Part shown: in pieces, positions 23,747 to 32,500 of the stretch
Layout of the letters: the number at the start of each line of letters is the position of its first letter
Numbering within the stretch: the first letter of the stretch is position 1
Assembly (NCBI RefSeq): GCF_900128995.1
Contig: NZ_FQUE01000010.1
Location: 1 to 64,000, forward strand
Length of the DNA stretch: 64,000 nucleotides
Source: Loktanella atrilutea
GTDB taxonomy: Bacteria; Pseudomonadota; Alphaproteobacteria; Rhodobacterales; Rhodobacteraceae
Direction of reading: 5' to 3'
Made by a program: the position numbers and the translations under genes
Notes under the pieces: model-generated
What the model was told of the DNA's origin: nothing
Seen by the model: the letters and a program-made list of their open reading frames with translations, nothing else
Database searches by the model: none

Positions 23747-24585
23747 CGAAGCGCAACCTTCCACGGGCCGATATCGCGGCCCGTCCCGGCATGCGGACCG
23801 CAGTGACGGATAAGGCGATGCAAACGTGGATGCCCGACCTGCGCGCGGCGGCCGACGGGGCCGGCGAGGCGACGATCTCGATCCTCGACGTGATCGGGCA
23901 GGATTTCTGGGGTGAGGGGGTGACGGCCAAGCGAATCAGTGCGGCGCTGCGCCAGATCGGTGATCGGGACGTGACGGTCTACATCAACTCGCCCGGCGGG
24001 GACTTCTTCGAGGGTCTCGCGATCTACAACCAGCTGCGGGATCACCGTGGCGCCGTCACGGTCAAGATCCTCGGTCTCGCCGCGTCCGCGGCCTCGGTCA
24101 TCGCCATGGCGGGTGACCGGATCGAGATCGGACGCGCCGGGTTCCTGATGATCCACAACACCTGGATCGTCACGATGGGTGACCGGCATGCGATCCGGGA
24201 TGTCGCCGACTGGCTGGAGCCGTTCGATGCCGCCTCGGCTGACCTTTACGCCGCACGGACCGGGATGGCCGTTGAGGATATCGCCAAGCTGCTGGACCGC
24301 GAGACATGGATCGGCGGACGTCAAGCCGTCGATGATGGCTGGGCAGACGCTCTGCTCTCCGCAGACGAGGTGGAGACAGCGCCGGACGGGGACGCGAAGG
24401 CGCAGCTTCGGGCAGAGCGCCGGTTTGACCTAGTCGCCGCCCGCGCCGGCATGAAGAGATCGGAGGGCCGCGAACTGCTGGCCGCTCTGAAGGGGGGCAT
24501 GCCAGGCGCTGCCCCGACCGGCACGCAGGATGCTGCCGTCATCGCAGGGGTCGAGCGACTTCTGCAGGACCTCAAGGCCCGCTGA
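23743..24585 (+). CDS. Prohead protease, ClpP-like (S14)
   Basis: 280 residues. The ClpP fold is shown by VTVYINSPGGDFFEGLAIYN (oxyanion strand), GLAASAASVIAMAG with the nucleophile Ser, and FLMIHNTW with the catalytic His; the acid follows in the AADLYAARTG helix region. The C-terminal 80 residues are a variable, charged extension. It would cut the scaffold and capsid N-terminus during prohead maturation. The gene lies in the standard order portal-protease-capsid. Confidence 0.93.
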   Translation: MTKRNLPRADIAARPGMRTAVTDKAMQTWMPDLRAAADGAGEATISILDVIGQDFWGEGVTAKRISAALRQIGDRDVTVYINSPGGDFFEGLAIYNQLRDHRGAVTVKILGLAASAASVIAMAGDRIEIGRAGFLMIHNTWIVTMGDRHAIRDVADWLEPFDAASADLYAARTGMAVEDIAKLLDRETWIGGRQAVDDGWADALLSADEVETAPDGDAKAQLRAERRFDLVAARAGMKRSEGRELLAALKGGMPGAAPTGTQDAAVIAGVERLLQDLKAR

Positions 24586-24603
24586 CGGGCAAATCCAAGG
24601 AAC

Positions 24604-25923
24604 ATGACAATGAAAAAACTTGCGATGCCCATGATTGCCATGGGCGCGATGATGGCGTGTGCCCCGAAAGGGGCGATCGGCGCTCCGCGCGCTGAGGGCA
24701 ACCCGCGCAATTTCGAGGAGCTGCTGCGCGACGTTAAGTCGGAGCTGACCCGCATCGGCGATGACGTCTCCAAGACCGCCGAGACGGCGATGAACGAGGC
24801 GAAGCGTTCGGGCGAAATGAGCGCTGAGACGAAGGCTTCGGCCGACAAGCTGCTGACCCAGCAGGGCGCTCTGCAGGACAGCGTTAAAGCGCTGACCGAC
24901 CGAATGAAAGCGGCCGAAGGGCAGACACTCGAGCTGGAGCAGAAGCTGGCCGGCGGCGGCGGCAGCCGCGGCGGGTCCGATCGGTTGAGTCTCGGCCAAG
25001 CTGTGGTGGCCGACGACAGCGTGCAGGCGTTCAATGGTCGCGGTACGCTGCGGGTCGAAGTGAAGAACGCGATCACCACGGGCGGCACCTCGGCCGGCGC
25101 GCTGCGCCAGCCCTACCGCGATCCCGAAGTGGTCGGCGCGCCGCGGCAGAGCGTGCACATCCGCGACCTGATCCCGTCCGTCTCCGTCGACCAGGGCTCG
25201 ATTGAATACGCGCGGCAGACCACCCGGACCAATGCCGCGGCGCCCGTTTCGGAAACCGCGCTGAAGCCCGAAAGTGCACTGGCCTGGGCGCTGGAAAACA
25301 CGCCGGTGCAGACGATCGCGACGTGGATCCCGGCGTCGCGTCAGGCACTGGACGATCTGCCCATGCTGGAAGGGCTGATCGACACCGAACTGCGCTACAT
25401 GCTGGACATCACGGAAGACGCCCAGCTACTGGCCGGCGACGGCGTGTCCCCGAACCTCGACGGTCTGATCACGAACGCGACCGCCTACAGCGGCGCGGCC
25501 GAGGCGAAGATCTCCAACCCGACGCTGATCGACAAGCTGCGCGTCGCGATGCTCGAGGCCACACTGAACCTCTACCCCGCCGACGGCGTCGTGCTGCACC
25601 CGGAGGACTGGATGGTCATCGAGACCACCAAAGATGCCGACAACCGCTACATCTTCGCAAACCCGACCGGAATCGCCGGGCCGGTGCTGTGGGGCCGCCG
25701 CGTTGTGCCGACCCTGGCGATGACCGTCGACAAGTTCCTCGTCGGCGCCTTCACCGTGGCGGCGACGATCTACGATCGGATGGACACCGAGGTGCTGATC
25801 TCGTCGGAGGACCGCGACAACTTCGTCAAGAACATGCTGACGATCCGGGCGGAGAAGCGTCTCGCCCTGGCGGTGAAGCGTCCGCAGTCCCTGATCTACG
25901 GCGACTTTGGCCTCGTCGTCTGA
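24604..25923 (+). CDS. Major capsid protein, HK97 fold
   Basis: 439 residues. The first 110 residues form the delta/scaffold domain: an odd hydrophobic start (MKKLAMPMIAMGAMMACAPK), then coiled-coil helices (NFEELLRDVKSELTRIGDDV), cut off during maturation in this family. The HK97 core follows from about residue 150, with ETALKPESALAWALEN, ATWIPASRQALDDL and LNLYPADGVVLHPEDW as family landmarks. AAGGAAC precedes the ATG at 24604; the ATG two codons later is possible. The start of the protein resembles a lipoprotein signal, which is unusual for a capsid. Confidence 0.92.
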   Translation: MTMKKLAMPMIAMGAMMACAPKGAIGAPRAEGNPRNFEELLRDVKSELTRIGDDVSKTAETAMNEAKRSGEMSAETKASADKLLTQQGALQDSVKALTDRMKAAEGQTLELEQKLAGGGGSRGGSDRLSLGQAVVADDSVQAFNGRGTLRVEVKNAITTGGTSAGALRQPYRDPEVVGAPRQSVHIRDLIPSVSVDQGSIEYARQTTRTNAAAPVSETALKPESALAWALENTPVQTIATWIPASRQALDDLPMLEGLIDTELRYMLDITEDAQLLAGDGVSPNLDGLITNATAYSGAAEAKISNPTLIDKLRVAMLEATLNLYPADGVVLHPEDWMVIETTKDADNRYIFANPTGIAGPVLWGRRVVPTLAMTVDKFLVGAFTVAATIYDRMDTEVLISSEDRDNFVKNMLTIRAEKRLALAVKRPQSLIYGDFGLVV

Positions 25924-26004
25924 TCGAGGTCGACTTCCTGAAGAGCGGGCGGTGACGTCCGCTCTTTTCGCAAGCCGATCCATCCAACCAGAGGAGTCAA
26001 TGAC

Positions 26005-26358
26005 GTGAGCAAATCCGACAAGATGACGGTCACCGCCAAGGTGCAGCAGGTGGGCGAATATGGCATCGCACGCCCGGATGAACCCATCCAAGTTTCCAGC
26101 GAGCTCGGCAAGAAGCTGGTGAAGCGCGGCAACTTCGTGGAAGGATTGACGCCCCGGGCCAAAGCCCGCCTGGCGATGATCGAGGTGGGCTCTGATGCAG
26201 CCGCGAAGGCCGAGGCTGAGGAGAAGGCGAAGGCTGAAGAAGCGGCGAAGGTCGAGGCTGAGAAAAAAGCCAAGGCTGAAGCGGATGCCCAGGCGAAGGC
26301 CGAGGCCGAGGAAAAGGCGAAGGCTGAAGCGGACGCGAAGTCGAAAGCCAAGGGTTGA
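26005..26358 (+). CDS. Head protein with Lys/Ala/Glu repeat tail
   Basis: 117 residues from GTG at 26005, with GAGGAG upstream. The N-terminal 55 residues look folded (AKVQQVGEYGIARPDEPIQV, then KKLVKRGNF). The rest is a run of near-repeats of KAEAE/AEEKAKAEA that should form one long charged helix. Position between capsid and the gp6-like connector fits a minor head or decoration protein. Tandem near-identical codons make this region prone to length change. Confidence 0.55.
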   Translation: MSKSDKMTVTAKVQQVGEYGIARPDEPIQVSSELGKKLVKRGNFVEGLTPRAKARLAMIEVGSDAAAKAEAEEKAKAEEAAKVEAEKKAKAEADAQAKAEAEEKAKAEADAKSKAKG

Positions 26359-26360
26359 AC

Positions 26361-26924
26361 ATGCTCCGCCCCGTCCGCATCACGCCGCCTGATTGGGCAC
26401 CGATCAAGGTCGAGGAGGCCAAGCTATTTCTGCGCGTGGACGGGGCGGAAGAAGACGCGTTGATTGAAGGCCTCATTGCGGCCGCCGTCGATCACCTGGA
26501 TGGCCGCTCGGGCATTCTGGGTCGGTGCATGGTGACGCAGGTCTGGCGGTACCAGGCGCAGTGCCTTCATGCGCAGTTCGATTTCGACATGCCGGGGGCG
26601 ACGGCCGCCACGGTCCGGTTCGTCGATGCTACCGGTGAGACGCAGGCGGTGACCCTGCCCAACGACAGGCTCGTGGAGACCGTGCGCGGATCCAGCCTCA
26701 TTGTCAGTGACGCTGATCCTCTGGCCGCGTGGCGGGGCCCGGCGATGATCGACGCCACCTTCGGGACAGCCGTCGACGATGTGCCGCCCGCGCTGGTGCA
26801 GGCCGTCCGCATGCTGGTGGCGCATTGGTATGCCAACCGCGAGGCGGTGGTGACTCGGAGCGCCGCGCCACTGCCACTCGGGGTTCAGATGCTGATTGCG
26901 CCCTACCGCTGGATGTCGGTCTGA
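26361..26924 (+). CDS. Head-tail connector, gp6-like
   Basis: 187 residues. The N-terminus has the pattern of HK97 gp6-like connectors: PIKVEEAKLFLRVDGAEEDA, followed by LIAAAVDHLDGRSG. The C-terminus ends with VPPALVQAVRMLVAHWYANR, the conserved helix of this family. It should form the ring that extends the portal. The ATG at 26361 starts two bases after the previous stop. Confidence 0.85.
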   Translation: MLRPVRITPPDWAPIKVEEAKLFLRVDGAEEDALIEGLIAAAVDHLDGRSGILGRCMVTQVWRYQAQCLHAQFDFDMPGATAATVRFVDATGETQAVTLPNDRLVETVRGSSLIVSDADPLAAWRGPAMIDATFGTAVDDVPPALVQAVRMLVAHWYANREAVVTRSAAPLPLGVQMLIAPYRWMSV

Positions 26925-26925
26925 G

Positions 26926-27315
26926 ATGGAAGCGGGATCATTGCGCGACAGGATCACGTTCCAGCGTCTGCTGGAAACGGATGGAACGGCGTCCGTATCC
27001 GCGGAAGTTGACGAGTTCGGAAATCCAGTACCGGGGGCCGATGAATTCGGCAACATCGCGGCATCGCATCAGGACCTGTTCACGGTCTGGGCAGATGTGC
27101 GGGAGACCACGGGAAAGGAACGCCTCGCCGCCGGGCGGATCGAGGCCTCGCGGACGGCGACCATCCGGGTACGCAGAACCGTTCAGACCCGGGCGATCAA
27201 GGAATCCGATCAGATCCGGGCCCGCGGTGAAAACTGGAACATTCGCTCAATGATAGCCGTGGGCAACTCCGGCGAGGCGATCGAATTCCTGTGCGAAGCG
27301 GGTGTCGCAGGATGA
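26926..27315 (+). CDS. Head-tail adaptor (joining protein)
   Basis: 129 residues beginning LRDRITFQR, the hallmark of the phage head-tail joining family (SPP1 gp16/HK97 gp9-like), then LFTVWADVRETTGKE and RIEASRTATIRVRRT. It has a 20-residue insertion (DEFGNPVPGADEFGN) with an internal DEFGN duplication after residue 28. The adaptor caps the connector and docks the tail. Confidence 0.85.
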   Translation: MEAGSLRDRITFQRLLETDGTASVSAEVDEFGNPVPGADEFGNIAASHQDLFTVWADVRETTGKERLAAGRIEASRTATIRVRRTVQTRAIKESDQIRARGENWNIRSMIAVGNSGEAIEFLCEAGVAG

Positions 27316-27338
27316 AGAGTGACGGGGTGATCGAATAA

Positions 27339-27722
27339 GTGTCTGCGACATCAGATAGCGCGCGCATTCGCGCCAAGCTCAGATCCCTTGCCCCGGAGAC
27401 AAGACGGCGGATGATCGCGGCAAACGAGCAGAACGCCGACGACGTTGCGGCGCTGGCCCGTGTGCTGGTCCCGTCGGGTGCAACCGGACGTGCCAAGGCC
27501 GCGATCAAATCGTATTCACTGGGCGAGGAGGGGGCGGTCATCGACTTTGGCCCGCTCTCCCGTATCCTCGAAGGGGGAACGGTTCCGCGGTATACCAAGG
27601 CAGGCTATTACCGCGGCATCGGTCCCGCCTTGCCGTTCGTGAACCCGGCGCTCAACGCGACGAAAGCAAAGCGTCGCGCGCGCATTCGCAAGATCGTGCG
27701 TGAGGTTCTCAGGAATGGATAA
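27339..27722 (+). CDS. HK97 gp10-family tail terminator/head-tail protein
   Basis: 127 residues from GTG at 27339. Family pattern: AARVLVPSG-like AALARVLVPSGATGRAKAAI, then GYYRGIGPALPFVNPALNAT and a basic C-terminal helix. Proteins of this group complete the head-tail interface or neck. It overlaps the next gene by 8 bases. Confidence 0.8.
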   Translation: MSATSDSARIRAKLRSLAPETRRRMIAANEQNADDVAALARVLVPSGATGRAKAAIKSYSLGEEGAVIDFGPLSRILEGGTVPRYTKAGYYRGIGPALPFVNPALNATKAKRRARIRKIVREVLRNG

Positions 27723-28137
27723 GGGGCCTGCCCTCGCGCTTCAGGTTGCCGTCATTGCGGCCCTTCGTGCTGACTTGTCCATCTCTGAGCTCGTGGCAGA
27801 TCGCATCTACGACGAGCCTCCGGAGGGAGCTAAATTTCCTTATGTCCGGCTGGGAGCGATCGAGCCTTTTCCCCAGCGGACATCCAGCACCGACGGTGTC
27901 CGCCTGATGTTCGGTATCGAAGCGCATAGCAGGCCTATCGCCGGCCGTGTGGAAGCGACCCGGATCAATGAGGCCGTCATCGCGCTTCTCGGTGGCCGGA
28001 CGCAGGCTTTGAGCCTCGAGGGTCATCGCATGGTGTCGCTCGAATGGATGACACAAACGACCGGTCGCGAAACCGACGGTAAGTCGTATCTCGGAATCAC
28101 CGCCTTTCAGGCCCTGATCGAACCATCGGGTTCGTAA
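27715..28137 (+). CDS. DUF3168 tail completion protein
   Basis: 140 residues from the ATG at 27715. DUF3168 features: ALQVAVIAALRADLSISELV at the start, RIYDEPPEGAKFPYVRLG, and SLEGHRMVSLEWM near the end. Homologues (lambda gpU type) form the ring that ends tail tube growth. Position between gp10 and the tail tube gene agrees. Confidence 0.85.
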   Translation: MDKGPALALQVAVIAALRADLSISELVADRIYDEPPEGAKFPYVRLGAIEPFPQRTSSTDGVRLMFGIEAHSRPIAGRVEATRINEAVIALLGGRTQALSLEGHRMVSLEWMTQTTGRETDGKSYLGITAFQALIEPSGS

Positions 28138-28166
28138 AATCCAACCATCTTACAGGAGGCCGCAAT

Positions 28167-28574
28167 ATGCCCAAACAGAACGCCCGCGAGCTTTTGGTCA
28201 AGCTCGGCACAGAGGTCGTCGCCGGTCTGACCACCCGGACCATCAACCTGAACGGCAATCTTGTGGACATCACGTCCATCAACACCGCTGAGCCTGGCGG
28301 AACCGTCTGGCGTGAGGTCATCGCTGGCATCCAGATGCTGGATATCGACGGCAATGGCTATTTCGAGGACAAGACGCAGGCCGTCTCCTTCATCGATGCG
28401 AAGAACGACGGGACGTACCTTGCGCTCGAAATCATCGTGCCCGGTCTCGGCTCGTTTACGGGCAACTTTGCCGTCGGCAATATGGGACTGGCGGGTGAGC
28501 TCGAAGGGGCGGTCACCATGACGATCCAGCTGCAGTCCAGCGGTGCCGTCGTCTTCACGCCGGCGGTCGCGTAA
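28167..28574 (+). CDS. Major tail tube protein
   Basis: 135 residues with AGGAGG upstream. Start KQNARELLVKLG, centre TRTINLNGNLVDITS and AGIQMLDIDGNGYFEDK, C-terminal beta strands; this is the TP901-1-like tail tube family. It stacks in hexameric rings to form the long non-contractile tail. The stop overlaps the next start (TAATG). Confidence 0.88.
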   Translation: MPKQNARELLVKLGTEVVAGLTTRTINLNGNLVDITSINTAEPGGTVWREVIAGIQMLDIDGNGYFEDKTQAVSFIDAKNDGTYLALEIIVPGLGSFTGNFAVGNMGLAGELEGAVTMTIQLQSSGAVVFTPAVA

Positions 28575-28993
28575 TGGCGGGTTCGATCATGGCCCCCGTC
28601 GGGGGGATCGTGGGTGAACTGGGCGGTGCAAGCCGCCCGATGATCCTGACGGTCGCCGAAGTTGAAAGGTTCGAGGAACAGTACGCACCGTTTGGTGTGT
28701 TCGACGTTCTGGGCCGCTTCCTCGACCGAAAGAGCGCACCGCAGTTCAGGCATTGCCGCGACATCGTGATCCTCGGACTGATCGGCGGCGGCATGGCGGA
28801 GAAGGCCGCGCACGACCTGGTGACGGGTCTGCCCCTGACGAAGAGCCTCGAAGTTCGGGCCGCGGCGCAGGGCCTGCTCCTGTCAGCGTTCATCCCGCCG
28901 GCGGAGGAAAGCGACAGCCCCCCCGTGACAGGGGACGCGGTGACGGACCGGAAGGCCGATACAACGTCCCCGAAAAAATCCGCGACCTCGTAA
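28574..28993 (+). CDS. Tail assembly chaperone (GTA gp10-like)
   Basis: 139 residues. MILTVAEVERFEEQYAPFG and HCRDIVILGLIGGGMAEKA match the gene-transfer-agent family of tail assembly chaperones. The C-terminal 25 residues are Ser/Asp/Pro/Thr-rich and end with PKKSATS. The frame runs over six A (28973-28978), and a -1 shift there enters the next open frame, giving a longer chaperone form. Such G/GT pairs guide tail tube and tape measure assembly in siphophages. Confidence 0.8.
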   Translation: MAGSIMAPVGGIVGELGGASRPMILTVAEVERFEEQYAPFGVFDVLGRFLDRKSAPQFRHCRDIVILGLIGGGMAEKAAHDLVTGLPLTKSLEVRAAAQGLLLSAFIPPAEESDSPPVTGDAVTDRKADTTSPKKSATS

Positions 28994-29145
28994 AGACCGG
29001 GCTGAAGCCGTGGGAGGTCAGGCAAATGACCCCCCGCGACATCGGCTACTGGATCGTCGGCTGGAACGACATGCACGCAGGCGATGGCCCACCCGCGGCA
29101 ATGTCTGCGAAGCGGTTTGGAGAACTTAAGGCGCGATATTCTTAG
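28973..29145 (+). CDS. -1 frameshift extension of tail chaperone
   Basis: After a -1 slip on AAAAAA the frame reads EKIRDLVKTGLKPWEVRQMT and ends at TAG 29143-29145, giving a fusion of about 190 residues. The segment LKPWEVRQMTPRDIGYW resembles the short second chaperone gene that follows GTA gp10-like genes. An alternative is separate initiation at the ATG at 29026, which has GGGAGG eight bases upstream but would lose part of the conserved region. Confidence 0.6.
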
Positions 29146-29162
29146 GCTGCGCGCAAAGGCGT

Positions 29163-29477
29163 TTACTGATTAGCTGTGCATTCAAGAACAAGTGTCTGAA
29201 TACCATCATTCACCCCGGCACCCAATTCTACGAGCTTGGTTAAGCTTTCGTCAAAACTGTCTTGCGACAGCTTCGCGGTTACCTTGAAAGGTTCTTCGGG
29301 CCGCATTCTCGCAAGCAGTTGCATGACAGTATTATGGGCCATCATGATTTTGGTAAGTTCAGCAAGGTCTATTGCTAATTCGTCCGCTATTTGGCCGTAG
29401 ACATCGCATCGTTCGATGCGAGATTGTGCGCCGGATGCGCTCGCCAAGATACTGAATGTCGCGACGAATTTCCACAT
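29163..29477 (-). CDS. Antisense secreted moron protein
   Basis: 104 residues on the minus strand inside the plus-strand tail operon. The ATG at 29477 has AAGGAG seven bases upstream. Residues 1-19 (MWKFVATFSILASASGAQS) form a signal peptide with a likely cut after SGA. The mature part is helical (ADELAIDLAELTKIMMAHN) with two cysteines, one early and one near the end, that could form a disulfide in the periplasm. Its base composition is AT-richer than the flanks. A lone, oppositely oriented, AT-rich gene between chaperone and tape measure is typical of a moron expressed in the lysogen, perhaps for superinfection exclusion. Confidence 0.7.
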   Translation of the reverse strand: MWKFVATFSILASASGAQSRIERCDVYGQIADELAIDLAELTKIMMAHNTVMQLLARMRPEEPFKVTAKLSQDSFDESLTKLVELGAGVNDGIQTLVLECTANQ

Positions 29478-29543
29478 ATAATCTCTCCTTATGCCGATGC
29501 TGGACGCTATGGCCGGTTTGTAAATTCTGCAAGGAAACCTCTC

Positions 29544-32500
29544 ATGAGTGACGAATTCGAAAGCATCCGCATCCGTCTCCAATTCGAGGCAGACCAGGCG
29601 GAGAAGGCCGCAAATCGCATGGAGCGTCAGCTGCTCTCGCTGGAGGGCCGTTACGACCCCCTGGCGCGTGCGACAAAATATCTGGAGCGCGATCAAAAGC
29701 TTCTGAATGCCGCCTTGGAGGCGGGTAAGATCGATGCGGCCCGTCACGCCGCCATGATGGACAACGTGCAGCGCGAGTACGCTGCCACCGAAGTGCAGGC
29801 GCAGCGGCTTGCCGGGGCGCTGAATGCGGACACAGTGGCGGTATCCCGTCTCAACGCCGTGCTCGGTTCGAACCAGACGCGCATGTTCGGCATGCAGATG
29901 TCTCAGATGGTCCAGCAGACGATGGCCGGTGGCGATGCCCTGCGGTCCATTGCCATCCAGTTGCCGGATATCGGCCTTGCCTTTGGCACCGCCGGCATTG
30001 CGGTGGGCGCCGTTGCTGGTCTGCTGCTGCCCGTCGCTGCAAATCTGTTCGGGGCTGGCGATGCGGCCGAAGACGCCGGCAAGGGCGTGGAGCTCTTCAC
30101 CGACGCGCTTTCCAATTACGAGCACTACGCCAGCGTGGCCGGCTCGACCACGCAAGAGCTGCAGACCCGTTTTGGCAAGTTTGCCGATGACGTGCGAGCG
30201 CAGGCCGAAGGTATGGCGAAGGTCACGGCGTCTGCGGCCGTCAGTCAGCTGACCGCATCGGACTTCATGGGTGGGCTCGAGGGGATCAGCGCCACTATTG
30301 CAGAGCTCGACCGCCTGCAGGAGGTCTACGTTCGCAACCAGCAGCTGCTCGACCAGGGGCTTGGCGATCCTGCGCAGATCTCCGCATCTGCAGATGCCGT
30401 CGAGGTCTTCCGCATCGAAGCGGAGGAGGCAGCGAAGGCGCTTGGGCTGAATCTCGAGCAGGCACGGCAGCTGGTCCCCATGCTGGACGCTATCGGAACG
30501 GGGGGAATGGCGGACATCGCAACTGCCGCCGCACGCGCCTCTGACCAGATCATGAAAATGTATGACGGGGCGGCAGTTATCCCTGCGCCGATTCAGAAGC
30601 TGCTCGAACTGCTGGCCGCCGTTGCGCCTGCCGCGGCGGCCGCCGCTTCGTCGGCCGAAGAGATTGCAAACGGTTTCACCAAGGCCACCAAATCAGCCAA
30701 CGAGATGCTGGCCGCGCTCAACGATGAGATGCGCCTCCAGATTGCCATTCGCGATCATGGTGCTGACAGCGCGGTTGTGGCGCAGATGCGCGCTGATGCG
30801 GAGCGAGACGCCTACTTCGCGGCGGTTGACGCTCTGGGCGTCTCGCAGGAGCAGTCGGACACGATCAAGGGCGCATACCTAGTAACGACCGATCTTGTCA
30901 GTGCGAATGAAGCGGTCGCAGATCGGGCGGCGCGCGCAGCTCAAGCGACGAGCGGCCTGTCGGGCAATATCGCCCAGGCCAGTGTCTTCGCTGCGCAGCT
31001 TGTGTCCGTGCTCGGGCAGGTGCCTTCCGCGGTGGCCGCTATCGGCTCCCAGGTGGACAGCGCGATTTCGACGCTTCAGAACCAAAATACCAGCCTCACC
31101 CGCCAATTGGAGCGCGGCATTACGGCATCGGCGGCAGGCGTCCTTCAGCTGCGAGACGATGCGATCAAAGCAGCCGCGGCAACTGGGGCCACAGCTGACC
31201 AACTTGCGGCACTGGGGCAGGAGTTCGATGCCCAAGCCGCCAAGGCTGATGGATTGGCACGGGAAAATACGGGTCTTTCAAAAACGCTGTCCGATCAGGC
31301 AGCAGCCGCAGCGAAAGCCGCGAAAGCGATCGGGGGCGGTGGCAGCAAGAAGGGCCTTTCGGATGCGTCGAAGGCGGCGTCTGCCGCGATGAAGGCGGCC
31401 GAGCGCGATGCCGAAGCCCTGCGAAAGGAAATCGAGCGCCTCGAATTCGACGCCGACCCGGTCAAGAAATACAACGCCGAGCTCGAGCACTTGGGCGACC
31501 TGTCGAAGGAGGGCCTATCGGGCGGGGCATACGCCGAGGCCGTTGAACAGCTTAACGACGAACTGGCACGATCCTATCCTTTGATTGGCGACGTCTCGGA
31601 TGCATTCGGGGATTTCGTGGCCGGCGGCCTGCAGGATTTCAAGGGCTTCGTAAAGTCGATCCTCGGCAGCTTTACCGGCATGATCTCGAAGATGATCGCC
31701 ACGGCCGCCCGCAACCGGATCATGCTGTCGATGGGCATCGGTGGGGGCGGTCTCGCCGGAACGGCCGCGTCCGCAGCTTCTGGCGGTCTGGGTGGCCTGG
31801 GCGGGATGGGTGGGATGCTGGGCGGCATCGGATCTCGCATCGGTGCAATGGGGTCTGTCTTCGCGTCGAATGCTATGGCCTCGCTGAGCACATTCGCCAC
31901 CGGGGGGATCGGAGCCGGTCTGAGCGGTATCGGTGCCTCTCTCGGGGCTGCAACGACCGGCATGGCCGGCATGGCTGCGGCTGCCGGATCGCTTGTCCCG
32001 GTGATCGGCGCCGTCGCACTCGGCATCAGCTTTTTCAAATCGAAAACCAAGGAGCTGGACAACGGGATCCGCCTGACGATCGAAGGCAATGACCTGTTGG
32101 CCGAGTCCTACAGGAAGGTCCAGAAGTCGCGCTTCTGGGGCCTTACGAAGTCCACCAGCACCGGTATGACTGCGATCGAGGACAGCCCCATGACGGCGGC
32201 CTATGCCGCGATCTACGCTGGCGCTGCCGATGCCGCGAAGTCACTTGATGTCTCGACCCGGTCGCTGCGCAACTATACCGCCCAGATCGACATCAGCACG
32301 AAGGACATGGACGAGGCGCAGGCGCAGCAGGCGGCGCTGGACGCACTTAAGCAGGCGCAGAATGATCTCGCTCGGCGCTTCCTGAAATCCCTCGGCAAGG
32401 GCGCTTGGCAGCTGGTCAATTCCGGCGAGGAACTGGGCGACGTCATGGCCCGGGTCTCGGCCTCGGTGGATTTCACCAAAGACGCTTTCCACGGACTGCG

